From positions 1-5,608 of the forward strand of contig JAKEEN010000200.1 in NCBI GenBank assembly GCA_022616575.1: a stretch of DNA of 5,608 nt, in the 5' to 3' direction. Shown in pieces: positions 1-5,608 of this stretch. The number at the start of each line of letters is the position of its first letter. Within the stretch, counting starts at the first letter, position 1. The DNA is from Flammeovirgaceae bacterium (GTDB lineage: Bacteria; Bacteroidota; Bacteroidia; Cytophagales; Cyclobacteriaceae). A program made the position numbers and the translations under genes. Below the pieces are notes generated by a model. That model was not told the DNA's origin and made no database searches. It saw only the letters and a program-made list of their open reading frames with translations.

Positions 1-1311
1 ACGAAACTCAGTGATGCAATCTGGGCCTATGCTGAAACCGCGCTGAAAGAGCATAAATCATCGAAAGCGTTGGCAGACTACGCGGAAAGCAATGGCTTTC
101 GTGTGAAACGTAGTGTAGCGGGCATGCCGACAGCCTTTACCGCAGAATTTGGATCAGGCAAACCGATTATTGGAATAATGGGTGAGTATGATGCACTCCC
201 CGGTATTTCGCAGAAATCACAACCTACAAAAGAGGCGCTGGAACCTGGGGAAGCAGGGCATGGTTGTGGGCATAATCTTTTTGGAGTAGCCAGTTTAGCA
301 TCAGCAATAGCAATAAAAGAACTGATCGAAGCGGGAAAACTAAAAGGCACCATCCGCTTTTACGGAACACCAGCCGAAGAATCTGTAGGTGGGAAAATTT
401 ACATGGCCCGCGATGGGTTGTTTAATGATCTGGATGTGTGTTTAGATTGGCATCCTGATACTGAGATTGCCGCCAACACACAAAGCTCGCAAGCGCTGAT
501 TGATTTTATTGTTGAGTTTAAAGGCAAAGCAGCTCATGCAGCCTACGATCCATGGAACGGACGCAGTGCTGTGGATGGTGCAGAACTTTTTACTACAGGT
601 GTAAATATGTTGAGAGAGCATGTGAAGCCAAGTGTGCGAATGCACTATGTTATTCAAAACGGTGGACAAGTACCCAATGTGGTTCCGGAATATGCAAAAG
701 TGTGGATGTGGGTGCGCGACTCAAAGCGTGAAGGTGTTGATGAAGTATTTAAGCGCGTAAATGAAATTGCCCAGGGGGCAGCACTCATGTCAGGTACAGA
801 ATCAAAAGTAACTATACAAACGGGGGACTATGAATTGCTCATAAATTTAAAAGGGGCAGAAGCCATGCAGAAAAATCTGGAACAACTTGGCCCCATCATC
901 TACACTGCTGAAGAACAGGCTTTTGCTAAAGAACTTCAGACAAATGCAAGCATTAAAAATTTTGGGTTTACATCAACCATCAATCCGTTAAAACCAACAA
1001 AAGCGGATCCGCCCGGAGGGTCCTCTGATGTGGGCGATATAAGCTGGATTGTACCTGAAGTAGGATTGGTTGTAACGACAGCACCTGCGGATATTCCGTG
1101 GCACTCGTGGGCTGTAGTTGCCTGTGCAGGTATGTCGATTGGCCATAAAGGAATGTTGTACGCTTCCAAAGCAATGGCGATGACCATGGTTGATCTTTTT
1201 GAGAACGAAAAATTAAGGCAAGATATTCGTGCTGAGTTCAATCAGCGCAAGGGTGGTCATGTTTACAAGGCATACATACCTGATGGCCCGCCACCGATTC
1301 CTCAAAACTAA
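1..1311 (+). CDS. M20D-family amidohydrolase, AbgB-like (5' end outside window)
   Basis: A metal-dependent amidohydrolase of peptidase family M20D, the group that includes AbgB (p-aminobenzoyl-glutamate hydrolase subunit) and aminoacylases. The reading frame is open from base 1, and the product runs 436 residues to a TAA at 1309. The TTG at base 70 is not the real start, because the family-typical segment LSDAIWAYAETALKEH lies before it; perhaps 30-60 residues are missing. Counting from base 1: GEYDALPG at about 61-68; GHGCGHN at 86-92 supplies metal ligands Cys89 and His91; TPAEE holds the general base Glu126 and ligand Glu127; DWHPD gives His151; the C-terminal WHSW gives His368. Ligand roles are assigned by analogy with M20D structures. 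The dimerisation domain starts near GKAAHAA (His179). All key residues are present, so the enzyme is probably active. The substrate cannot be told from sequence, and any signal peptide would lie off-window. The gene converges on the lipoprotein gene. Confidence 0.93.
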   Translation, partial: TKLSDAIWAYAETALKEHKSSKALADYAESNGFRVKRSVAGMPTAFTAEFGSGKPIIGIMGEYDALPGISQKSQPTKEALEPGEAGHGCGHNLFGVASLASAIAIKELIEAGKLKGTIRFYGTPAEESVGGKIYMARDGLFNDLDVCLDWHPDTEIAANTQSSQALIDFIVEFKGKAAHAAYDPWNGRSAVDGAELFTTGVNMLREHVKPSVRMHYVIQNGGQVPNVVPEYAKVWMWVRDSKREGVDEVFKRVNEIAQGAALMSGTESKVTIQTGDYELLINLKGAEAMQKNLEQLGPIIYTAEEQAFAKELQTNASIKNFGFTSTINPLKPTKADPPGGSSDVGDISWIVPEVGLVVTTAPADIPWHSWAVVACAGMSIGHKGMLYASKAMAMTMVDLFENEKLRQDIRAEFNQRKGGHVYKAYIPDGPPPIPQN

Positions 1312-1334
1312 GGTCTTATCAAGGTTAAGGTGTG

Positions 1335-1356
1335 AATGAATAAGCACCTATTCATT
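1335..1356. terminator. AT-rich hairpin between convergent genes, possible weak bidirectional terminator
   Basis: AATGAATA and TATTCATT form a perfect 8-bp stem around the 6-base loop AGCACC. It lies 24 bases past the amidohydrolase stop and overlaps the last codons and stop of the opposing lipoprotein gene. The position suits a shared terminator, but the stem is almost all A-T and neither side has a good T-tract, so termination activity is uncertain. Confidence 0.3.
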
Positions 1357-1707
1357 ATTCTGAGTAGCCACTTCCGTAATGCAAGTCACTTTTATAGTTG
1401 GACCTACCATGCAAATGCTCGGTCGATTTGTTACCTGATATGAAATCAACAAGCGCTGACCATCATGCAGTTCAAAATTATAAAGAGGATCTGATGTTAC
1501 CTCATCGGGTAGCGGAGGCGTTCCGCAAAATCCAAAATCAATCTGAGGTTCAAGTCGATGACCACTTTCCAATTCAAACACAAAACCACATCCATCAAAC
1601 CCTGTAAGGTCTCGAACCGTCACCGGAATTTGGCACTTATCCAGTGTTGATTCTTCGCAGGAAAATAAGAGTAATGTTGCCGACAGGAAAAAAAGAATTG
1701 CTCTCAT
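1348..1707 (-). CDS. Small putative lipoprotein, uncharacterised Bacteroidota family
   Basis: A 119-residue predicted envelope lipoprotein of unknown function. The N-terminus is a short signal peptide (Met-Arg, then a hydrophobic run at residues 3-16) ending in a lipobox LFSC with acylation at Cys17. The next residues, Glu-Glu-Ser, would be compatible with export to the outer membrane. The mature part has Cys25, Cys40, Cys61, Cys99 and Cys109, enough for two disulfides, although pairing is unknown. Distinctive stretches are TVRDLTGFDGCGFVFEL (30-46), HRLEP (50-54), DGQRLLISY (82-90) and SICMVG (97-102). I recall similar short Bacteroidota proteins annotated only as hypothetical; this is memory, not a search. 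The ATG gives the signal peptide directly, and AAAGGG about 8 bases upstream could aid initiation. The gene starts 50 bases after the methyltransferase stop on the same strand and may be co-transcribed with it. Confidence 0.82.
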   Translation of the reverse strand: MRAILFFLSATLLLFSCEESTLDKCQIPVTVRDLTGFDGCGFVFELESGHRLEPQIDFGFCGTPPLPDEVTSDPLYNFELHDGQRLLISYQVTNRPSICMVGPTIKVTCITEVATQNNE

Positions 1708-1757
1708 AGGGTTGCCCTTTATAAAAACAGGACATTATCCGAGGGGGATTCGTTGTA

Positions 1758-2948
1758 TCAGACCACAAACAAAACCAATCCTTTTAAGTACTCCCCCTCC
1801 GGGTGAAAAATAGAAACCGGATGATCGGCAGGTTGTGAGAGATGATGAAGAACTTTGATTTCCCGTTTAGCCAGGATCGCTGCTGATACAACAGTATCAT
1901 AAAACATTTGCCTGTCCACCACCTGAGAACAGGAGAATGTAAATAATACTCCACCCGACTTTATAACTTTCATCGCTTCTGCATTCAGCCGCTGATAGCC
2001 TTTCATTGCCTGATGTTTAGCATCCCGGTGTTTCGCGAAGGCAGGTGGGTCGAGAATGATCAGGTCATATTGATTCTCACGTCCTTTCAAAAAATCAAAC
2101 GTGTCGACAGCAAAGCAAGTGTGAATGGCCGGATCAAAACCGTTGAGTGTAATATTCTTTTCAGTAAGCGCAATGGCTTTGACAGAAGCATCCACTGAAT
2201 GAACCAATTGTGCCCCTGATGTAAGTGCATACAGTGAAAAACCACCTGTGTAGCAGAATGTGTTCAGCACTTTTTTGCCGGCTGAGAATTGACCGAGTAA
2301 TTTTCGGTTGTCGCGTTGATCGAGGAAGAAGCCCGTCTTTTGTCCGCCTTCCCAATCCACATAAAATTTAACACCATTCTCTGTGATTACATGGGGCACG
2401 GCACTCATCCCTAGAAGGTATTCGTCCTTAACGTCATCGCGCAGTTTCCCAGGCAGTGTGCCCTGGCTTTTATAGTAGATTGCTTTTATCTCTTCACCAA
2501 AAACTTGCTTTAATGCAGCAGCAATTTGTGCCCGATCGTTATGCATGCCGGTTGAGTGGGCTTGTACAATGGCAATGCCATTGTACAAATCTACAATCAG
2601 ACCGGGCAAGCCATCTCCCTCGCCATGTATGAGTCGGTAACAATTCGTAAGGTGATTGTATATAAAAGATTGTGACCGAAGTTGGTAGGCTTTGCGAATG
2701 CTTTGTTCCCAAAATGAATTGTCAATGTTATTTTTTGAAAAACTAAGGATACGAACAGCAATGCTTCCGTTCTGATAATGACCGAAGGCGATAGTTTTTT
2801 TCTGATGATCCTGCACTTCCACCCAGCATCCATCGGTAACGGCACCTTCCATTTGTTGAATGGCTCCCGAAAAAATCCAGGGATGAAAGCGTTGAACAGA
2901 ATTTTCCTTCCCCTTTTTTAAAATGATTTTTCCGGCTAGCTGAATCAT
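1758..2948 (-). CDS. rlmI: Class I rRNA methyltransferase, RlmI-like (23S rRNA m5C)
   Basis: A 396-residue, complete SAM-dependent RNA methyltransferase of the RlmI/YccW type. In E. coli RlmI makes m5C1962 in 23S rRNA. An N-terminal PUA RNA-binding domain covers roughly residues 5-80 (HPWIFSGAI at 22-30). A central family-typical segment follows, with GEGDGLPGLIVD at 109-120 and QKTGFFLDQRDNR at 203-215. The Rossmann methyltransferase domain has motif I NTFCYTGGFS (229-238) for SAM, VDAS (252-255), motif IV DPPAFAKH (300-307) and TFSCS (337-341). Cys340 of TFSCS matches the catalytic cysteine position of this family. DHP near 375 and EYLKGL close to the C-terminus are also typical. The length matches the family (about 395). 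The ATG at 2948 places the PUA domain at the very N-terminus; there is no clear Shine-Dalgarno. A possible promoter is TTG (complement of 3010-3012), a 22-base spacer, then TAGGTTTT (complement of 2980-2987), one base off the Bacteroidota TAnnTTTG element. The exact rRNA target is inferred. Confidence 0.94.
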   Translation of the reverse strand: MIQLAGKIILKKGKENSVQRFHPWIFSGAIQQMEGAVTDGCWVEVQDHQKKTIAFGHYQNGSIAVRILSFSKNNIDNSFWEQSIRKAYQLRSQSFIYNHLTNCYRLIHGEGDGLPGLIVDLYNGIAIVQAHSTGMHNDRAQIAAALKQVFGEEIKAIYYKSQGTLPGKLRDDVKDEYLLGMSAVPHVITENGVKFYVDWEGGQKTGFFLDQRDNRKLLGQFSAGKKVLNTFCYTGGFSLYALTSGAQLVHSVDASVKAIALTEKNITLNGFDPAIHTCFAVDTFDFLKGRENQYDLIILDPPAFAKHRDAKHQAMKGYQRLNAEAMKVIKSGGVLFTFSCSQVVDRQMFYDTVVSAAILAKREIKVLHHLSQPADHPVSIFHPEGEYLKGLVLFVV

Positions 2949-3231
2949 GCCGAAAGTTATCTAAACCAGTTAGGTTTCTAAAACCTAACAGATTGAAAAG
3001 CTTTATGAGCAAGAGAAAGAAAAACAACAGGCAGCAAAAGCAACGACTAAGGATGTCCAAATGATCAGGGCAATTTTTAGGGTACGCAGCAATCGCTGCT
3101 GTGCGAATACTTTGCGATGACTCGATTCTGGATTCAGGGTCAGCATATTCAATACGAACGAATTTGCTTTCCTACAAGACGGATCGAAATCGCAAAAAGA
3201 TTTGTCTAAACTGAAATTACCCCAAACAAGG
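2949..3231. other. 283-base intergenic region without a convincing gene
   Basis: This lies between the DUF6265 stop and the methyltransferase start, both on the minus strand. It holds the palindrome at 2969-2989. It also has a short GCAGC/GCTGC stem at 3086-3099 and a weak AAATC/GATTT stem at 3187-3203 shortly after the DUF6265 stop; neither is followed by a T-tract. A minus-strand frame at 3003-3146 could encode 47 residues with one hydrophobic segment (see findings), but it has no recognised homologue or start signal. The opposite strand is open over about 2989-3120 (reading QIEKLYEQEKEKQQAAKA) without a usable start. I see no tRNA-like arms. Confidence 0.6.
2969..2989. repeat. Perfect 9-bp palindrome, Bacteroidota REP-like element
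   Basis: GTTAGGTTT and AAACCTAAC pair perfectly around the 3-base spacer CTA, starting 21 bases upstream of the methyltransferase start codon. Palindromes built on AGGTTT...AAACCT recur in intergenic DNA of many Bacteroidota in my recollection, so this may be one copy of a dispersed family. In the methyltransferase mRNA leader it would form a hairpin, or it could serve as a binding site for a dimeric regulator. It has no T-tract for a classical terminator. The inverted repeat itself is certain; its role is not. Confidence 0.7.
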
Positions 3232-3675
3232 TTAGTTGAGGCGTTCGAAATAGAACGTTTTTTTCTTGCCGTTCCCCTCAATGGTCGCTTCTAATAATGA
3301 TTTGCCCACTCTCGCATAGGTAATAATTTTTGGGAAATCATGATCCGGGTTAGACGCAACGAAACCGGATCCATCAAGGGAGCTTATTTTGAAATAGACC
3401 TCCCCTTGTGGCCCCTCCACATCGGGAACGTAGAAAAAAGCACCTTCTTTTGAAATAAGCCTGATGGATTCGGTGACCGTAGTATCGGCTGAACTGCCAA
3501 TAATAAAGGACTTTCCCTCGAGGAAATTGCCCTTATCGGTCCACACCTCATAGGCATTTTTATCCTTTTGTTTCCAGGTGCCTGCCAGCCACTTAAACTC
3601 CTTTAATTCCTGCGCCTGCGAATAGATAGGCCCTAAAATGACCAAAATACCTGCCAGTTTGTTTTTCCAATTCAT
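3232..3675 (-). CDS. Secreted DUF6265 family protein
   Basis: A 147-residue exported protein of the DUF6265 family, whose function is unknown; members look like small periplasmic beta-rich proteins. I chose the ATG at 3675 because it starts a signal peptide: Asn-Trp-Lys-Asn-Lys, a hydrophobic core LAGILVILG, and a likely cleavage at SQA/Q near residue 21. The in-frame ATG at 3747 would put 24 unrelated residues in front and bury that signal. Family features are FKWLAGTW (27-34), EVW (43-45), LEGKSF (52-57) and the near-invariant block NPDHDFPKIITY (109-120), followed by LLEATIEG (127-134) and a closing FYFERLN. Length fits the family. There is no Shine-Dalgarno. The gene is divergent from the protease gene with 146 bases between the starts, so the two could share control, though no functional link is known. 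Confidence 0.88.
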   Translation of the reverse strand: MNWKNKLAGILVILGPIYSQAQELKEFKWLAGTWKQKDKNAYEVWTDKGNFLEGKSFIIGSSADTTVTESIRLISKEGAFFYVPDVEGPQGEVYFKISSLDGSGFVASNPDHDFPKIITYARVGKSLLEATIEGNGKKKTFYFERLN

Positions 3676-3752
3676 TGTTCTGAACTTATGGCCTACGATA
3701 TACGTATTAAGGACGAAGTTGGACAATAAAAGATGGCTTTGAAACATTCTGA

Positions 3753-3782
3753 CAAAATTTCCTTAAGGGCATTTCAGCCCAA
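3753..3782 (-). promoter_or_regulatory. Candidate promoter for the DUF6265 gene
   Basis: Read on the minus strand this is TTG (complement of 3780-3782), a 19-base spacer, then AAATTTTG (complement of 3753-3760). The Bacteroidota primary sigma factor recognises TTG, about 17-23 bases, then TAnnTTTG, so this matches except for A in place of the first T. Transcription would start near 3746, giving a leader of about 70 bases before the ATG at 3675. This is a by-eye match to a short consensus, so it is only a candidate. Confidence 0.35.
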
Positions 3783-3802
3783 ATTTTGCTAACCAAATTT
3801 TG
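3779..3802 (+). repeat. Direct repeat CCAAATTTTG, two copies in the protease leader or promoter
   Basis: CCAAATTTTG occurs at 3779-3788 and again at 3793-3802, a period of 14 bases; the second copy ends 19 bases before the protease ATG. Both contain AAATTTTG, one base off the Bacteroidota -7 element TAnnTTTG, but neither has a TTG at -33 spacing. They could be part of a weak or alternative-sigma promoter, or a repeated operator for a stress regulator. The repeats are visible; the function is inferred. Confidence 0.5.
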
Positions 3803-3821
3803 AACTAAAAACGTAAGAGCT

Positions 3822-5288
3822 ATGAAGCGATTTCTGTCATTATTTCTTGCTGCTGTACTTGGAAGCGCCAGTACAGTGGGTATTATCAAGTGGTTTGATA
3901 AAGACAGCCAAACAGTGAAGATTGAATATGCCCAAGGCTTACCGGTATCTCAAGCTGCCTACTCCGTAAACGAAAAAGGTGAATTCATTCCACTCGATTT
4001 TACTGCTGTTGCCGAGAAGGTAACACCAGCTGTTGTAAATATCCGCTCCACACAAACCGGTACCACAAGGTCTTCTGAAATTCCCGAACCTTTTAGAGAA
4101 TTTTTCGGGCCGCAACAACAAGGCCCGAGCCGGGCAACGGGCTCAGGTGTACTTATTAACGCTGAAGGATATATTGTTACCAACAATCATGTTGTGCAGG
4201 GCGCAGAATTAGTAGAAGTAACCTTGCTTGATAACCGTACTTTTAAAGCAGAGGTGATCGGCACAGACCCGGATACTGATTTAGCGGTGATTAGGATTAC
4301 AGAAAAAGGACTTCCGTATTTATCTTTTGTGGATTCTGATCAGGCAAAAGTTGGTGAGTGGGTTCTCGCAATTGGAAATCCATATAACTTAAATTCAACA
4401 GTTACGGCCGGTATCATCAGCGCCAAGGGAAGAAACATTAACATCATCAATAACTCAACCGAGCAGGGCAACACAGCGATCGAATCATTTATACAGACAG
4501 ATGCTGCCATCAATCCAGGAAACAGCGGGGGGGCCTTGGTGAATTTAAGCGGAGGACTTGTTGGAATTAACACGGCCATTGCAAGTCCTACAGGCTCATA
4601 CTCAGGGTATGGTTTTGCTGTACCTTCTAACATTGTAAGCAAAATTGTAGAAGACTTGATCACATTTGGAACCGTTCAGCGCGGATGGTTGGGCGTTACT
4701 ATTCAAACGGTAAACAGTGATCTCGCCAAGCAAGAAGATTTAGAGGTAAGTGAGGGTGCTTACATCGCAGACTTCGCTGAGAAGAGTTCAGCTAAGGATG
4801 CGGGCTTGCAAAAGGGTGATGTAGTCGTGAAAATTGACAATGCTACGATCAAAACAAATACGGCATTAATCGAATACATTGGTCGTCACAGACCGGGTGA
4901 TAAGGTGAATGTAACAGTAAACCGCAATGGCAAGGTGGTTACCGTTCCGGTAACGTTGAAATCAAGAGCAGGCAAAACGGAAGTGGTAAAACCTGAAGAG
5001 AAAGAAACGTATGCCGGTCTTGGGCTTGAGTTAGAAGACCTCGATCAAAAAATATTAAAGAAGCTTGAAATAGAAAATGGTGTGAAAGTTACGGCTCTTG
5101 GTGGTAAAGTAGCGCGCTACACCGATATGCGCGAAGGTTTTATAATTACCAAGGTAAATGACGTGCCTGTGAAGTCTGTAAAGGACTTCAATGAAATCAT
5201 TAAAAAGAAAAAGTCTGGGGAGCTTATTATATTGTCAGGCACGTATGAAGATTTTCCCAGGGAGTTTAATTATGCATTCAGATACTAA
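3822..5288 (+). CDS. degP: Do-family (DegP/HtrA) periplasmic serine protease with two PDZ domains
   Basis: A 488-residue, complete S1C serine endopeptidase that degrades or refolds damaged envelope proteins. The N-terminus (Lys-Arg, then hydrophobic residues 4-22) is a signal peptide or membrane anchor. The trypsin-like domain spans about 60-280: ATGSGVLI leads into TNNHVV with catalytic His123, then DPDTDLAVI with Asp153, and GNSGGAL with Ser235; the oxyanion stretch QTDAAINPGN precedes it. An LA-type loop around EPFREFFGPQQQ is short compared with E. coli DegP. GYGFAVPSN follows the active site. PDZ1 begins at RGWLGV (287) and runs to about 385, with AGLQKGDVVVKI typical of substrate-binding PDZ domains; the divergent PDZ2 covers about 397-488. 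The full triad implies an active protease. Such genes often respond to envelope stress, and the AAATTTTG repeats upstream are candidate control sites. There is no clear Shine-Dalgarno. DegQ-type naming is equally possible. Confidence 0.96.
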   Translation: MKRFLSLFLAAVLGSASTVGIIKWFDKDSQTVKIEYAQGLPVSQAAYSVNEKGEFIPLDFTAVAEKVTPAVVNIRSTQTGTTRSSEIPEPFREFFGPQQQGPSRATGSGVLINAEGYIVTNNHVVQGAELVEVTLLDNRTFKAEVIGTDPDTDLAVIRITEKGLPYLSFVDSDQAKVGEWVLAIGNPYNLNSTVTAGIISAKGRNINIINNSTEQGNTAIESFIQTDAAINPGNSGGALVNLSGGLVGINTAIASPTGSYSGYGFAVPSNIVSKIVEDLITFGTVQRGWLGVTIQTVNSDLAKQEDLEVSEGAYIADFAEKSSAKDAGLQKGDVVVKIDNATIKTNTALIEYIGRHRPGDKVNVTVNRNGKVVTVPVTLKSRAGKTEVVKPEEKETYAGLGLELEDLDQKILKKLEIENGVKVTALGGKVARYTDMREGFIITKVNDVPVKSVKDFNEIIKKKKSGELIILSGTYEDFPREFNYAFRY

Positions 5289-5292
5289 TTAT

Positions 5293-5312
5293 AAAAAAGC
5301 CGTCAGACGGCT
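5293..5312 (-). terminator. Intrinsic-terminator-like hairpin oriented to the minus strand
   Basis: AGCCGT and ACGGCT form a 6-bp stem with loop CAG at 5298-5312. On the minus strand it is directly followed by six T (complement of 5293-5298), a textbook intrinsic terminator shape. On the plus strand, the direction of the protease gene just upstream, no T-tract follows. It would therefore stop antisense transcription entering the protease gene, while for plus-strand RNA it would act only as a 3' end stabiliser or pause. Plus-strand termination through another structure cannot be excluded. Confidence 0.5.
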
Positions 5313-5360
5313 CATAGCGGCCTGACAGCTAATAATAGATGTTCAACTAAAAATTAAAGT

Positions 5361-5534
5361 ATGAGAAGATTGTTCAAGAAGGGTGAGCGGGTGAGAAGTA
5401 AAATTGACGGCAGAGTTATGGAAGTGTTGAAGTACATCAAACAAAATGTAGTCGAAGTAATGACCTTCGACATTGAGTCAAAAGAAGTTCGAAAGAAACA
5501 AGTAAAAGAAGATAAGCTTTCACGGGCTGCTTAA
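5361..5534 (+). CDS. Small basic protein, YodC/DUF2158-like
   Basis: A 57-residue protein encoded from the ATG at 5361 to a TAA at 5532. It starts Met-Arg-Arg-Leu and continues FKKGERVRSKIDGRVMEVLK, then short strand-like segments NVVEVMTFDI and a charged tail ending KLSRAA. The pattern of F-K-x-G-[DE]-x-V-R, a turn, then a V-M-x-V strand resembles the small SH3-like barrel of DUF2158 (E. coli YodC), often found as stand-alone 50-80 residue proteins in Bacteroidota. It is rich in Lys and Arg and has no signal peptide or membrane segment, so it is cytoplasmic; nucleic-acid binding would be reasonable but is unproven. There is no Shine-Dalgarno, but an A-rich leader (AAAAATTAAAGT) precedes the start, as is common here. 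It lies 72 bases after the protease stop and may be read through from it. The family assignment is by eye. Confidence 0.75.
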   Translation: MRRLFKKGERVRSKIDGRVMEVLKYIKQNVVEVMTFDIESKEVRKKQVKEDKLSRAA

Positions 5535-5542
5535 ACTAGATA

Positions 5543-5608
5543 CTTGATACTTTGATGGCGGATTCTGGTCTGTGGTCTGATAACAAGAATCCGGCATCAT
5601 GTATCGAG
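5543..5608. repeat. Long imperfect inverted repeat at the window edge, REP-like
   Basis: The arms pair in order, from outside in: CTTGATAC (5543-5550) with GTATCGAG (5601-5608), TGATG (5553-5557) with CATCA (5595-5599), and CGGATTCT (5559-5566) with AGAATCCG (5586-5593). One G-G mismatch, one T-G wobble and a small asymmetric bulge interrupt the stem. The 19-base loop contains two copies of GGTCTG. It starts 8 bases after the small gene's stop and touches the window end, so it may be longer. It looks like the GATAC/GGATTCTGG-type intergenic repeats of Cytophagales genomes (recollection), and could also serve as an mRNA 3' end structure. No T-tract is visible inside the window. Confidence 0.65.

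Noticed and set aside
70..72. TTG as the start of the amidohydrolase
   Set aside because: The frame is open back to base 1 and the preceding residues match the usual N-terminal part of the family, so the true start is outside the window.
1398..1607. Plus-strand ORF of 69 codons across the lipoprotein gene
   Set aside because: It is antisense to a frame with a clear lipobox and signal peptide and has no coherent domain pattern.
1756..1767. Twelve bases at the methyltransferase end (TATCAGACCACA) match the complement of 5571-5582
   Set aside because: About one or two 12-base matches are expected by chance within a window this size, and the similarity does not extend.
3005..3064. Plus-strand 19-codon ORF for a very basic peptide (MSKRKKNNRQQ...)
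   Set aside because: The composition follows from A-rich DNA; there is no ribosome binding site and no supporting context.
3086..3099. GCAGC/GCTGC hairpin as a terminator for the DUF6265 transcript
   Set aside because: The stem is only 5 bp, no T-tract follows on either strand, and it is over 130 bases from the stop.
2989..3120. Plus-strand open stretch reading like a charged helix (QIEKLYEQEKEKQQAAKA)
   Set aside because: It is preceded by a stop, has no usable start codon at its beginning, and the second half (NRCCANTLR) does not look coding. A decayed gene remnant is possible but unsupported.
3676..3747. Longer N-terminus for the DUF6265 protein from the ATG at 3747
   Set aside because: It would place 24 residues before an evident signal peptide and run the gene into the candidate promoter region; the ATG at 3675 fits better.

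Overview
The window looks like ordinary chromosomal DNA from a member of the Bacteroidota, most likely a Cytophagales-type bacterium. The evidence is moderate GC content, near absence of Shine-Dalgarno sequences before the starts, a lipoprotein with a short lipobox, a DUF6265 protein, and a Do-family protease of the type common in that phylum. It also has palindromic intergenic repeats of a kind I associate with these genomes. The phylum is fairly secure; anything finer is a guess.

Layout. Bases 1-1311 (+) hold the C-terminal bulk of an M20D/AbgB-type amidohydrolase whose start lies before the window. It converges on a minus-strand block: a small cysteine-containing lipoprotein (1348-1707), an RlmI-type 23S rRNA cytosine methyltransferase (1758-2948), and a secreted DUF6265 protein (3232-3675). 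The lipoprotein lies 50 bases downstream of the methyltransferase gene. A 283-base gap with a perfect 9-bp palindrome separates the methyltransferase from the DUF6265 gene. The DUF6265 gene is divergent from a complete Do-family (DegP/HtrA) serine protease with two PDZ domains (3822-5288). The 146 bases between them carry three copies of the octamer AAATTTTG, one of them reversed. After the protease comes a 72-base gap with a compact hairpin, then a 57-residue gene for a basic, probably beta-barrel (YodC/DUF2158-like) protein (5361-5534). The window ends in a long imperfect inverted repeat.

Functionally this is a housekeeping neighbourhood: envelope protein quality control (protease), rRNA modification, a hydrolase and small envelope proteins. 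No single pathway joins the genes. I see no mobile element, CRISPR array, tRNA, rRNA or defence system. The points most worth a second look are the uncharacterised small proteins, the AAATTTTG arrangement, a hairpin whose T-tract faces the minus strand, and the two repeat elements. I did not find a convincing undescribed system.
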